Shown here piece by piece: positions 1 through 10,619 of a stretch of DNA of 64,000 bases; positions within the stretch are counted from its first letter, which is position 1; each line of letters starts with the position of its first letter. The position numbers and the translations under genes are program-made. The DNA is taken from the NCBI RefSeq assembly GCF_914767665.1, contig NC_059504.1, positions 44,485,720-44,549,719 of the forward strand. The letters are read 5' to 3'. Below the pieces are notes generated by a model. It saw nothing but the letters and a program-made list of their open reading frames with translations. It made no database searches and was not told the origin of the DNA. The stretch comes from Harmonia axyridis. Lineage: Eukaryota; Arthropoda; Insecta; Coleoptera; Coccinellidae.

Positions 1-960
1 TAAACCGACACATAATGATATTTTTAAAGGTTTTTGCATTTTTTCCAATTAAGAAATTTCGGTGGCACACCTCAGATTCATATTCAGAACCCCAAAACAT
101 GTGTAATCGAAGAAATTGAAGCAACCCCCTAACTTTCCTATGAGGGGCCCTTGTGAGCACACATCTACTGGACTACAAAGTCTCTTCAAATTCAGATCGT
201 TGTCCACGTATCTATCTTCCGTAAATTATTGACATTAAATTCGCGTCATCCACCTTCAGAGAAAACAGGATATCATTTAACGTTAACATTTCTCTAATAG
301 CGCCAGGAATTGCTATTTCTTTCCACATGAAACGCCATAATTTACGTACTGTTTTTTCCCAATTAACAAGGGCCATCAAGCACCGACGCGGCTCTTCTTC
401 TTTCTGCTCCAAGGAAATAACAATCTCGACGTTTTTCTCGTTGTTACACCTCACATTGCGAGACTTGCGTGAATCTGGTTTCTCGTAAAAAGTCAATTGT
501 AGTAGCACAGGAAATGTGTTCAGGAAATTATGGCAGGCTCATTCTTGAAATGCCATATTAATGGCTATCTGCAATCGTCCTGGTATCATTGAAGTCAATC
601 TTCACGGTTCAATTATTTAAGGCTTTGAAGGGTTGAAGAGCTGGTAGTTAAAATTTCTGAAAAAGGAATTCAATTTTTTAAATATCTTAAAATATAGCGG
701 GTAGGCCATCTAGCGTTTGCATTTTGAAGTAGTGATCATTTCGATTCTGCCAGCACTTTCATCATTCCAACTTATTTAATTTTTGTAAATTTTGTACCAA
801 ACTCTTATCCATTTTCGGAGAAAATCTTTGAACAGCGGATGGATTGGACAATCTTTATTGTGAAAATTTTAGGTACGATAATTTTTTTCCTTAAACGATT
901 CCTGAACAGATAATGACTTATATAATTTTTCATATAATAAAGGAAAAATATAAAATATTT
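1..960. other. Unassigned AT-rich sequence with one unrecognised short ORF
   Basis: I see no recognisable gene here. A 98-codon open frame lies on the minus strand at 212-508, in a stretch slightly richer in GC than its surroundings. It is lysine/arginine rich in its first half and matches no family I know. It has no signal peptide or membrane segment. It could be a remnant of a mobile element or a chance frame. Nothing else in this stretch stands out. Confidence 0.4.
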
Positions 961-964
961 ATAC

Positions 965-1123
965 AGAAGAATTTTGGGAATAATCATTGTTTTTGTTAAT
1001 GAATATTCTCGAGAAAATAATAATACTAAACTCTGATCTCTTTTGGGTTTTTCTTTTGAAAAAATTAGCTAAAGAATACTGCTCATTCAATAAAATGGTG
1101 GATGCGAATATGTTGTAAATTTT
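965..1123 (+). repeat. Direct repeat, copy 1 (interrupted on its right by an inserted element)
   Basis: About 160 bases are nearly identical to 2336-2495 in the same orientation, including the block reading GGTTTTTCTTTTGAAAAAAT. The match resumes at 1949 with AAATATGAAGAAAC, exactly where copy 2 continues without interruption. Copy 1 is therefore split by the ~820-bp element at 1124-1945. The repeat itself has no recognisable coding content. Confidence 0.8.
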
Positions 1124-1945
1124 TTTATCTACTCCTATTGAATTATAAACTCATTATTCAACTGCTTTTGAGCAATTAATAGTATCTATTAACAAACAGC
1201 GTGATTTATAATAACTCACTACTATAACTCACTATTATAAATCGGAAAATATGGATCTGTGCTTCTATACTTCTCTGCTTCTATTCGATTGGCCGAAAGG
1301 GAACATTCCATTATTGTTATTGAGGGGAGGAATGTCCGAGGGAATGTCACTTTTGACGTTTTCAAATTAAGTTGATATCTAATTATTGTGAATGTTTTGC
1401 TGAAAACGATTAATTCAGATAGTGAAGATGAAATATTATAAAGGTATACATTTCCAAAAGACAAACAGCTAATGTTACCATACAGAATTAATTGCCCGAA
1501 AAAATATAAAGGAGTTTGAAAAAATTTTCGAGATTGGTGTAGCAGTAAGATCATTAAGTCATCGTTTACAGTGAATATTTTTTGGTATATTTTGATGCAT
1601 TTTTATAGGCAATTATTAAGGTTTTTCAATAAATTTCTATGTCTGTACTATGTACTGGATTCGAGCTAGCCGAAGCTAGTTCGATTGTGATTGGTAGCAC
1701 TAAGTTTCCATCTCTCTTGTACGGGATCGAGCACATTATGTTTTATTATGTTCCTTCTGTCTTTATTCTAAGTCTGTATTTTTTTCTTAGTATTTATTGA
1801 TATAGTCGTAGATAAAGTATAGTATTCAACTTGCGGTAATGGTCATAACTCACTTGATGAGTTACAGCACTCGCCTGCGGCTCGTGCTGCAAACATCATC
1901 TGCGTGAGTTATGACCTACATTACCGCTCGTTGAATAATATACTA
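1124..1945 (-). mobile_element. Unknown ~820-bp mobile element, copy 1
   Basis: The sequence is an inverted, closely matching copy of 3665-4464. Its right part contains a hairpin of about 140 bases (1803-1945) with arms around GTCATAACTCAC and a GC-rich loop (GCAGCACTCGCCTGCGGCTC, read inverted in copy 2). A short open frame of about 80-110 codons shared by both copies is not recognisable. The ends resemble each other weakly (ATTATTCAAC-type). It interrupts a sequence whose uninterrupted version lies at 2336-2510, which shows mobility. No transposase is present, so it is non-autonomous; its superfamily is unknown. Confidence 0.65.
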
Positions 1946-2335
1946 TTAAATATGAAGAAACAATCCTACCTAAGCTTTTTAATTCATGTTCAAAGCCCAA
2001 AGGTTCATAAGTTCAAAAATCTTTCAAAAATATTTGGGTATCTACTGAAAAACCTTACCTAAATCAAACAATCAAAGTTAATTCGTGGAACAATTTGCAA
2101 AGTATTTGGCAAGGGTGTTCAATGCGTGCAATGCAGCAAAACCAATTGTTATTCCAAAATTTATGCACCTTGCTCCACAATTTTGCAAGAAAAGGTGTGG
2201 AAAAAGTGAACTAAAATCTTGAGCAGTGTGATTTGTTCTTTGGTGAATGCAGATTTCTACCTAAAGGAATTGAATATCTAAAGTCCCTAAGAGATGGCAC
2301 CACAAAAGATAATTGCCAATAAAATATATGTACAG

Positions 2336-2510
2336 ACGAATTTTGGGGATAATCATTGTTTTTGTTAATGAATATTCTTGAGAAAATAATAATACTAAAC
2401 TCCGATCTCTTTTGGGTTTTTCTTTTGAAAAAATTAGCTGAAGAATACTGCTCATTAAATAAAATGGTGGATGCGATTATGTAGTACAATTTTTTGAAAT
2501 ATGAAGAAAC
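2336..2510 (+). repeat. Direct repeat, copy 2 (uninterrupted version)
   Basis: This copy runs continuously from the block shared with 965-1123 into AAATATGAAGAAAC, which in copy 1 lies on the far side of the inserted element. It therefore represents the pre-insertion state. The two copies differ by scattered substitutions. Confidence 0.75.
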
Positions 2511-3160
2511 AAGTCGTAAGTCATCGATGTAAAGGCACCTATGAATATAAACGAACTCTAAAATCCCTTTTAAAGAAATATTAGAGAGTCAGAGTCCTCT
2601 AGACATTGGCAGATAAAATCATTTTCGAAATGGCGGATGAGCCTTAATTTCCAGTGAAAGCATTAAAAAATGTATAGGTATGATTGTATGTATGGCACAT
2701 CATATATAAAACCCTCACACATCTCCTGAATTTCAAGTTCATAACTACACGTTGGAACAAGTATTCTATTCTGATTCCTCAGCAATCGATCTGGTCAATC
2801 AATCTCTGTCAAAAACAAATTAACCATAAATCATGAACGATGCTAATTAGTTTCTATGACGTTAAGCAGCAGAAATTAATGGAAAAATGTTTCCCCAACA
2901 CTAAAATCGTTATTTTTCATGCCAGCTTCACAAGAAAACAAACAAAAAATATACAAACCATTGTGAGTCATTTTTTGTAAATATATTTGGAAAAAGAAAA
3001 ATACCTTGGGAATTTCACATGATGTTTAGGTTGGTACTGAAATGGAAACTCTGAAAATATTGGGGGAGACATAATAAGGACTATTTAATCGAATCTACTC
3101 AAAATCCCTAACTCGTGAACTATTAGGATTTTAGTTGTGCTTTTCATATTGATCATAACA
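2511..3160. other. Unassigned intergenic sequence
   Basis: No gene, terminal repeat or transposase fragment is recognised. The sequence is AT-rich, with homopolymer runs and frequent stops in all frames. Confidence 0.4.
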
Positions 3161-3165
3161 CAAAG

Positions 3166-3193
3166 TTGAAACTACCTATATAGGTAGTTTCAA
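3166..3193. repeat. Perfect 28-bp palindrome
   Basis: The segment is self-complementary with no loop and is centred on CTATATAG. It lies four bases before a second perfect palindrome (3197-3230). Neither resembles the end of any element seen elsewhere in the window. Confidence 0.9.
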
Positions 3194-3196
3194 TAA

Positions 3197-3230
3197 TTTC
3201 AATCGAAATACATATGTATTTCGATTGAAA
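3197..3230. repeat. Perfect 34-bp palindrome
   Basis: All 17 base pairs are complementary around the centre CATATG, with arms reading TTTCAATCGAAATA. A perfect palindrome this long is very unlikely by chance. It may be the core of a decayed fold-back element or a cruciform-forming site. Confidence 0.9.
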
Positions 3231-3274
3231 ATAACTTTCAGTGATTAATATCTTCATCTGAAAGATGTTATAGA

Positions 3275-3471
3275 CAGTGACGTACCCAGACATAAGCCTT
3301 GGGGGGGATAATGAAAAAAAATTCAAATTTTCCTTCTTTTGAGAAAGCTTTCCGAAGAAGTTTGCTTACTCATAATGAGATTGTGATACCTATATAAGGT
3401 TGTTACATATAATGGATATTCCTCCTGAGGGGGATATATCCCCTTACCCCCCCCCCTTGGGTACGCCACTG
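3275..3471. mobile_element. Short hAT-like MITE (197 bp)
   Basis: The left end reads CAGTGACGTACCCA and the right end is the complement of CAGTGGCGTACCCA, giving 14-bp terminal inverted repeats with one mismatch. The flanking 8-mers GTTATAGA and CTTAGAGA agree at six of eight positions, consistent with an aged 8-bp hAT target duplication. The interior carries G-rich and C-rich tracts just inside the two ends and has no coding capacity. Confidence 0.75.
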
Positions 3472-3664
3472 CTTAGAGACCGAGGAAAGTGGGGATTTCC
3501 AAATTTTCAACCATCAAAACAACATATTTAATTCGCTTACAAGAATCTTTGCAATAATTGTAGTGTCAATTATCTCACGCGCAATTTGAACTCCTAATAG
3601 GAAAGTATAGTTGGTATAGGTGACATATAAGTACCTACACTTTTTTCATTTCATATAATAATAG

Positions 3665-4464
3665 TATATTATTCAACGAGCGGTAATGTAGGTCATAACT
3701 CACGCAGATGATGTTTGCAGCACGAGCCGCAGGCGAGTGCTGTAATTCATCAAGTGAGTTATGACCATTACCGCAAGTTGAATACTATACTTTATCTACG
3801 ACTATATCAATAAATACTAAGAAAAAAATACAGACTTAGAATTAAGACAGAAGGAACGGGAAATAAACATAATGTGCTCGATCCCGTACAAGAGAGATGG
3901 AAACTTAGTGCTACCAATCACAATCGAACTAGCTTCGGCTAGCTCGAATCCAGTACATAGTACAGACATAGAAACCTTAATAATTGCCTATAAAAATGCA
4001 TTAAAATATACCAAAAAATATTCCCTGTAAACGATTACGATCTTACTGCTACACCAATCTTGAAAATTTTTTCAAACTCCTTTATATTTTTTCGGGCAAT
4101 TAATTCTGTATGGTAACATTAGCTGTTTGTCTTTTGGAAATGTATACCTTTATAATATTTCATCTTCACTATCTGAATTAATCGTTTTCAGCAAAACATT
4201 CACAATAATTAGATATCAACTTAATTTGAAAACGTCAAAAGTGACATTCCCTCGGACATTCCTCCCCTCAATAACAATAATGGAATGTTCCCTTTCGGCC
4301 AATCGAACAGAAGCAGAGAAGTATAGAAGCACAGATCCATATTTTCCAATTTATAATAGTGAGTTATAAGTAGTGAGTTATTATAAATCACGCTGTTTGT
4401 TAATAGATACTATTAATTGCTCAAAAGCAGTTGAATAATGAGTTTATAATTCAATAGGAGTAGA
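3665..4464 (+). mobile_element. Unknown ~800-bp mobile element, copy 2
   Basis: This is the inverted partner of 1124-1945. It begins with TAGTATATTATTCAAC and a strong hairpin (3665-3795) built on TCATAACTCAC arms. It ends near GGAGTAGATAAA. Both flanks carry TATAATAA, which could be an 8-bp target duplication, although the AT-rich context makes coincidence possible. An 80-codon frame at 4127-4369 is shared with copy 1 but is not recognised. No transposase is seen. Confidence 0.65.
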
Positions 4465-4479
4465 TAAATATAATAAAGC

Positions 4480-5490
4480 TTTCTAAAAGTGAATCTTATC
4501 TATTATTTTTTTTTTCACAAACATCAATATTAAAACTTTCATATTGTCCAAAGAAAAAATTCGAATATAACCTAATCAATGAGCTCGTTCATTCATACGC
4601 CAATTGCGCTCTTTGAGACCACGAAGCTATATAGTATAGTAGATATTTGAGATGCAATGAATGAATCTCATATTTCGGAACTGGGAAAAAACTCGGAAAA
4701 AATGTTTTATTTTTCCATTGAAAATGATGAATGAGGTTCTCGATTTTTCTGCTAAATTTCATCAGAGGATTAGTTTACGAGAGAAGCTCTGAACGGCATA
4801 CAGTGTTTCTGTGTGTTTCTGAAAAACACAGAAAAAAACTAAAATTGGATGTTTCAATAACTAAATTTGTCATTTCATGAATTGTAATTAATTGTTCGCT
4901 GGAATTGTTGAGAAATCCAGAATCCAATAAAACTTTCAATTATGATTATTGATTAAAATTCATGACAAGTCGAATTTAGTTATGGAAACATCGAATTTTA
5001 GTTTCTCTCTGTGTTTTCCGGTCACAGTCTACACACAATTAGAAATTGGGGGTTTTCCTCATTTGAAGTTCTTCCTCGATAACTCTCAAAGTATTCATTT
5101 CAGGTATAATATTTGCTTGAGTAACTCCCCCTCTATTTATACGTAGAATTGACTGAAATAATAAAAAATATAGGTTCTAATTTGAAAATCTTGAGTTTCG
5201 ATGAATTGGAGTTGTCCACGTTCAAGATCTTCTCATAAGCACCCTGTACATTTTTGGTCCAAACCGCAAACATTTTTATAATAATTCGTATTTGCGGAAT
5301 CGAAAATGAAAAAGATTTTTTCGAAAAACTTTTTCTACAGAAATATCCAAAAAAGTTTGAATCCTCGTCGACACAATTTTTTTTCATAAAAATCGTATTA
5401 ACTCATGAACCATTGAGTTTTAATCAAATCTGTGGCATATTGCTGAAATTGTCATGAAAAAAAAAAGATATATAATTATGCAATAATATA
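4480..5490. other. Unassigned AT-rich sequence with repeat-like fragments
   Basis: No gene is recognised. The part at about 5160-5450 reads like a decayed repeat (CACCCTGTACATTTTTGGTC and an ACTCATGAACCATT motif, the latter echoed near 3110), but no paired ends could be defined. The short open frames of 60-85 codons here have no family features. Confidence 0.4.
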
Positions 5491-5575
5491 CAGGGTGTGT
5501 CGTAGTAGTAGCAGTCTGTTTTTGGTATAACCGGAAGTTGTAAAGATCTGAAAATATATCAGGGAATACGCTCTA

Positions 5576-6014
5576 TTAGTGATGACATCACACACCGCCA
5601 TTTTAGTTCTTCTGTCAGTGTTCAGAATCCAAACAAACAAATTGTCATTCAAATTAGTACGTTGTCGTTGAAGAAATTGACTTATTTTGATAAATAAGAT
5701 TATTTAAGGAACGATTTTACTATTTATTGATAGATAGAAGGAACGAGAATAATGCCAGTAAGTTCAACTAATAAACACGGCTTTTTACATAATCTGGGGA
5801 ATGATACAGGATTCAAACTTACTGGTCTTAACCTTGTTCTTTCTGTCTATCAATTAATACTGAAATCGTTCCTCAAATACTCTTATTTATGAAAATAAGC
5901 CAATTCCTTCAACCACACCGTACTAATTTGAATGACAATTTATTTGTTTGGATTCCGAACACTGACAGGAGAACCAAAAATGACGGTGTGTGACGTCACA
6001 CTAATAGAGCGTAT
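5576..6014. mobile_element. Fold-back MITE with TGACGTCAC ends, copy 1
   Basis: Almost the whole 439-bp element is an inverted repeat. The left end reads ATACGCTCTATTAGTG and the right end is its complement. The arms continue through a TGACATCAC / TGACGTCAC motif and TCATTCAAATTAGTACG into the interior. A TA dinucleotide abuts CGCTCTATTAG on both sides here and in the second copy (40160-40621), which fits a TA target duplication of the Tc1/mariner kind. It is non-coding. Confidence 0.8.
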
Positions 6015-6194
6015 AAGATCATTGTCTCAAACCCAAACATGAAAATTTTCAGCACAAAATTATGATTAGTTTTCCATAAACGTCTAATAGGCCATCGCAG
6101 TGAATCACCTTGTATGAAGTACTGTAATTTCTCCCTAAAGTATAAAATGTTCAGAAAAGATAATATAACATATGAGAGTCGTAAACAATATCGT

Positions 6195-6430
6195 CTGTCA
6201 ACGAATCACTCCACAGGGTGTTCTGAATAAATCCTTACTTTCCCTTTTTTTGTTTGCCCCTGTATAACAAGAAACGAAATAACTCAGGACAGCATTTCTA
6301 CCGTTATGTTGAACAATCACTTAAGCTACAATTCAAAAAAATTAAAATCGGCCGAACAGTTCAAGAGAAAATAAACTGCAAACTTCGTTGACATTTTGTC
6401 GTTTACCCTAATTTTGTCGGTGTGTATTAA
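6195..6430 (+). repeat. Dispersed repeat related to 28065-28280
   Basis: The two segments align over about 220 bases in the same orientation, sharing blocks such as AATCACTCCA, TTCTGAATAA and GTTCAAGAGAAAAT. They are considerably diverged. CAGGGTGTTCTGAATAAAT at the left resembles the outer ends of several fold-back elements in this window, so this is probably an element fragment. Confidence 0.6.
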
Positions 6431-7250
6431 TAGGTTAATGAATGTCATCAATGAAATGTTGTTTCATGCTTTCGTAGCCTGCATGTTAATGCGCAGGTGA
6501 ACATTTCGGAAATGGACCATGCCGCCAAGAAAAAATAAAAACATCGATACTCCCATGCAGCATCTTGGACAAAGATAATGGCAGCTATGTCTGCGCCCAT
6601 AAAGCTTGGCAGACATCAGGAAGATATAAATCGAACGGTTGACTTTAACAGTCCTCCAACCTTATAACTAATACTATTATATAGCCAATAAACTGAAGCT
6701 CTGTGCTTTCCTGAAAAATAAAATACATAAAAACCGGGCATTATCTACTTCACTACCGAGTTATTGTACATTAATTCATGAAGGCGTATGACTTCAATTT
6801 ACACAAAGTAACATTCGGACTTTTGACTTGGGGAGCAATTTGTAGACGTTTCAATTTATTTTACATCTTACATCTCTCCGAAAAATTTTAAATAACTCAC
6901 TGAATTCCGAAAGATATTGTTGATTTTAACGAGTAAATAATATTCGTAAAGTTTTCAAAGCAAGGCAACCATCTTCCTCAATATTTGATTATACACCCAG
7001 AATCATATTCAGATCTGATCTTTTTCAATAGGTTTTAAATTGTCACTCAATATCTAAATGCAATCGAATCAATTGAATCTGCAGTTTCGAAATGAACAAA
7101 CAGAAACGAAATTTCAAACGGCCATATTTATGGAACTCCGAGTCAGATTTTGTCTGAATTTGACCGATACGATATGATGGCACTCAATATAAAATTTGTG
7201 TTTCACATAATCCTACCTAATAAAGATTAGAAGGCTTGAATTTTCAAATA
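6431..7250. other. Unassigned intergenic sequence
   Basis: No gene or element boundary is recognised. Around 6520-6660 the sequence is somewhat less AT-rich, but no open frame longer than 60 codons is present. Confidence 0.4.
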
Positions 7251-7252
7251 TA

Positions 7253-8593
7253 CTAACTGACAAAGGAACTGCAAAGCCCAAATGGAGCTGCTTAAATTTA
7301 AAATTTTTCTTGGTAAAACATAGATGGTATAGCAAGGAGTGAATGATTGAATTTGGAGAATAAAATCGTGAAGGTTTTTTCATGTAAACAATTTTTGGTA
7401 CTTAAATATTGTAGTCGTTTTTTGAAAGATTTTTGAATTTTACAACAAACCAGCTGTTCGAGGAGATCCAAAGTCGCTGTTAAGTTGTTGTTAAAATGCC
7501 TAGAACATGTGTACGCGGAATTGATTCGCTATAAGTGAATTTGAAAGAGTTCAAATTATTGGTCTACGGGAGGCGGGGTTGTCATTTCGAGAAATCGCTA
7601 ACCGTACGAACAGATATCCAACTACTGTTATGAGATATTAAGCGTGGTTTGATAATGCCCAAAATCGAAGTACGCACCGGACGTTGAAGGGACACAAATG
7701 CAGTTCAAAATCGACGTCCAAGACTTATGGCCATTAGAGATCGATTTGCGACAATTCGATCTTTGGCCATCCTGTAACTGCCCGAATGGTTTACCGCCGG
7801 AAAAGGTCTTTTGGACTGCAGCATTATCGACCCCATCTTGTGTTACCTCTGGCGGTTGAGCATCGCCGGCAACGATTACAGTGGTGCAAAGAAAGTCAAC
7901 ATTGGAATGTTGAATGGCATCTGGTCGTCTTTTCTGATGAATCTCGATTCTCCTTGGGTGCACATGATGGTCAAAGAAGGATTAGACGTCGGGGAGAAAG
8001 ACGTGAACCTTAGTTTAATGTTGAGCGTTATGTACACCGGACAGTAGGCGTTATGGTATGGGGTGCTATTGCACATGCAAGTAGGTCACCTTTAGTCTTT
8101 ATTCGAGGTAACATGACAGCGCTGCGTTACTTTCAAGAAATAGTGGAGCCATATGTTTTCCCTTACCTTAACCGGCTCGAGAATCAAATATTTCAGCAAG
8201 ATAATGCCCGACCTCAGGTTGCCAGAGTTAGTTCAAACTTTTTCGAAGCCACCCATGTAAATCTTTTGTCATGGCCGCCCAGATCCCCCGATCTTTCGCC
8301 CATAGAGCATATTTGGGACATCATGGGTAGAAGGCTCGGAAATTTACCCCAGTCTCCACGAACTTTGGCGGCACTGAGACATGAAGTACAGGTAGCTTGG
8401 GGATAATATCCCTCAAGAAGAAATAGACCATCTTATTGCTTCAATGCCGATATGTGTGGACAAACACATTATTGACGAATTTATGAAAAAAAAAATTGTA
8501 AACCCTTCGTTTTTTTCCCTAAATTTCAATCATTTACTCCTTGCTATACTACCTATGTTTCACCAAAAACATTGCAGTTTCTTTGTCAATTAG
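7253..8593 (+). mobile_element. Tc1-like transposon, copy 1 (1341 bp, dead)
   Basis: The element is flanked by TA on both sides (7251-7252 and 8594-8595). The left end CTAACTGACAAAGGAACTGC matches the inverted right end CTAATTGACAAAGAAACTGC. A second inverted match further in (AAACATAG.TGGTATAGCAAG type) makes the terminal repeats long but interrupted. It carries one decayed transposase on the plus strand. A second copy lies inverted at 15825-17233. The size is ordinary for a Tc1-like element. Confidence 0.9.
7496..8465 (+). pseudogene. Tc1-like DD34E transposase, decayed
   Basis: The protein would cut and paste the surrounding element by binding its ends and catalysing strand transfer with a DDE triad. 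Visible pieces in order are an N-terminal helix-turn-helix region from the ATG near 7496 that is broken by stops; the first catalytic block VVFSDESRFS (about 7924); MVWGAIAHASRSPLV (8053); QQDNARPQVARV with the second aspartate; and WPPRSPDLSPIEHIWD with the glutamate. There are 34 residues between the second Asp and the Glu. After VAWG an extra base shifts the frame, and IPQEEIDHLIASMP follows in the next frame. Several frameshifts and stops mean it cannot be made. Confidence 0.9.
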
Positions 8594-8595
8594 TA

Positions 8596-9570
8596 TCTTT
8601 TAATTTCATTATGAAACAGTTGATTATTTGTTTAGTTCTCAGCAAAAATAACGCTCTCATGTGGTTTTGTTCTTCTTGAAATTCCTCTATTCCCTTATTT
8701 TCAGGTCATTATCAGCTTGTACATCAGATATTTTGACAAAAGCTCAGATTTCTCATTTTCAAACACAAAAACCGTATAATTTCCCCTGACAACCAATCTA
8801 ATTAAAAAACTCAAAGAGTTTCATAATGACATATTCATTTTTTGTTCGATGGAATATGTGGAGTACCTACGCCACTGTTCCAATTGAAAAAAATTAGAAA
8901 ACGACAAAGACGAAAACCGTGCAGAAACTGAGCTGGCCTGTTCGCATTCCCACATTAAAAATTATGAGAAATATCCAGACACGTTGTTCATTACATTGAA
9001 TAATTAGGTGAAACGTTCTGCAGACAATTAAATATCATCTCAGACCTCCAACATAGACCTATTCCATTTGTCCCATCTTTTTCAGTCGTTCGACTATTCG
9101 TTAAGTGAAATTTATCAGTTTCGTTCTAGTCGTTAATCGGATAGCTCTCCAAGTAATTTTATGAATGAGTTAGTGAAATTTCTGAAGAGTATTTCAGGCA
9201 TCTAGTTTGGATTATTGCCAGTGGAAATCTTACGACCAGGGTGTCAATTTGAGGTTATGGGGTGTTTACGTGCTGACTAATAGTCCTTCGGGAATTCAAA
9301 TGGTCATGAACGTTTTAATCAAAATTCGTAACTAGGTAGATACTGTCCAAGAAAGTATAGAGAATTAGTCAATGAAACACAATGGAGTATCCAAGTATAA
9401 TAATTTCCATTTGTGAGTACAAGAATCGCAGTTCACTATTGACTAGGTAAATTGAAAGGGACAGAAATGCAAGTTGATGAAAAAGCGGATAAATTGCGTT
9501 ACCGAAGCAAAGCATTTATATTGTTCGTTGATCAAGCGTTGCGCTTTTCATCAGTTCGACAAAACTATTA
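8596..9570. other. Unassigned intergenic sequence
   Basis: No gene, transposase fragment or paired terminal repeat is recognised. The sequence is AT-rich with scattered stops in every frame. Confidence 0.4.
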
Positions 9571-9573
9571 CTG

Positions 9574-10521
9574 AAGGGTGTTTTTTTAGAGCTATAGAAC
9601 TTTGAATTGCAATAAAACAACGATGGATTATTCGATTGACATGAATTTTATTTATCCTCAAGATAATCTTGTGGCATTACATTTTAAATATGATTTCTGG
9701 CATATGACCGCCACGGCTGGCTCGGATGTAGTCCAATCTGGACGTCCAATTTTCGATTACTTTTTCCAACATTTGTGGCCGTATATCGGCAATAACACGG
9801 CGAATGTTGTCTTCCAAAAGGTCAAGGGTTTGTGGCTTATCCGCATAGACCAATGACTATACATAGCCCCACAGAAAGTAGTCTAGCGGTGTTGAATCAT
9901 AAGATCTTGGAGGCCAATTCACAGGTCCAAAACGTGAAATTAGGTGGTCACCAAACGTGTCTTTCAATAAATCGATTGTGGCACGAGCTGTGTGACATGT
10001 TGCGCCGTCTTGTTGGAACTACAGCTCCTGGACATCATGGTTGTTCAATTCAGGAATGAAAAAGTTAGTGATCATGGCTCTATACCGATCACCATTGACT
10101 GTAACGTTCTGGCCATCATCGTTTTTGAAGAAGTACGGACCAATGATTCCACCAGCCCATAAAGCGTTGTTCAGGCTGTAACAGTCAGTTTTTCTGGATG
10201 TAACGGTGTTTCGACATACACTTGAGGATTAGCTTCACTCCAAATGCGGCCGGTTTTTTTGTTGACGTAGCCATTCAACCAGAAGTGCGCTTCATCGCTA
10301 AACAAAATAAAATGGACGTAGTGCGCGATACGTATTCCGCACAGAACCATTATTTTCAAAATAAAATTGCACTATTTGCAAGCGTTGTTCAGGCGTGAGT
10401 CTATTCATGATGAATTGCCAAACCAAACTGAGAATAAATCCCTTAACAGCTATTAAATCGGTCGCCATCTTGAACAGTAATGCCAACTTAAAATTATATA
10501 CCTCGAAAAAAAAACACCCAT
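9574..10521 (-). mobile_element. DD41D (rosa/Visitor-like) mariner-superfamily element, deleted copy 1
   Basis: The element reads on the minus strand. Its ends are GGGTGTTTTTTT followed by TAGAGCTATAGAACTT at one side and CGAGGTATATAACTT at the other, imperfect inverted repeats of about 28 bases. The flanking TA is no longer intact (TG / TT). The transposase N-terminus MNRLTPEQRLQIVQFYFE (from 10407 downwards) runs straight into the catalytic region FSDEAHFWLNGYVNK with a frame change. This is the same deletion junction as in the other three copies. Further stops and a rearranged patch near 10165-10180 (CGTTGTTCAGGC) distinguish this copy. Confidence 0.85.
9650..10410 (-). pseudogene. DD41D transposase fragments, decayed
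   Basis: On the minus strand the translation gives the N-terminal start MNRLTPEQRLQIVQFYFE, FSDEAHFWLNGYVNKKTGR, then QDGATCHTA and the C-terminal GGHMPEIIFKM. The residues between the first helix and the first catalytic aspartate, normally over 100, are absent. The family's third acidic residue lies in the LTPLDYFLWG motif, 41 residues after the Asp of QQDG, as the better preserved copy at 61555-62187 shows. No functional protein is possible here. Confidence 0.8.
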
Positions 10522-10583
10522 TTTAACAAATTTTTTTACAATTAAGCCTCGAATTTCGAAAAAAATGGCAGAAGCAAAGTTGT

Positions 10584-10616
10584 TCGCCTATTATTATTAT
10601 TATTATTAATAATAAT
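10584..10616. repeat. (TTA)n microsatellite
   Basis: A run of ATT/TTA triplets is followed by its complement AATAATAATTAAT, forming a small hairpin. It lies just beyond the DD41D element. It could be the tail of a degraded non-LTR insertion, but no adjoining reverse transcriptase remnant is seen. Confidence 0.6.
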
Positions 10617-10619
10617 TAA

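Noticed and set aside
1222..1554. 110-codon frame shared with 4127-4369 as a conserved protein
   Set aside because: The similarity comes from two copies of one mobile element; no family is recognised and both frames lack context.
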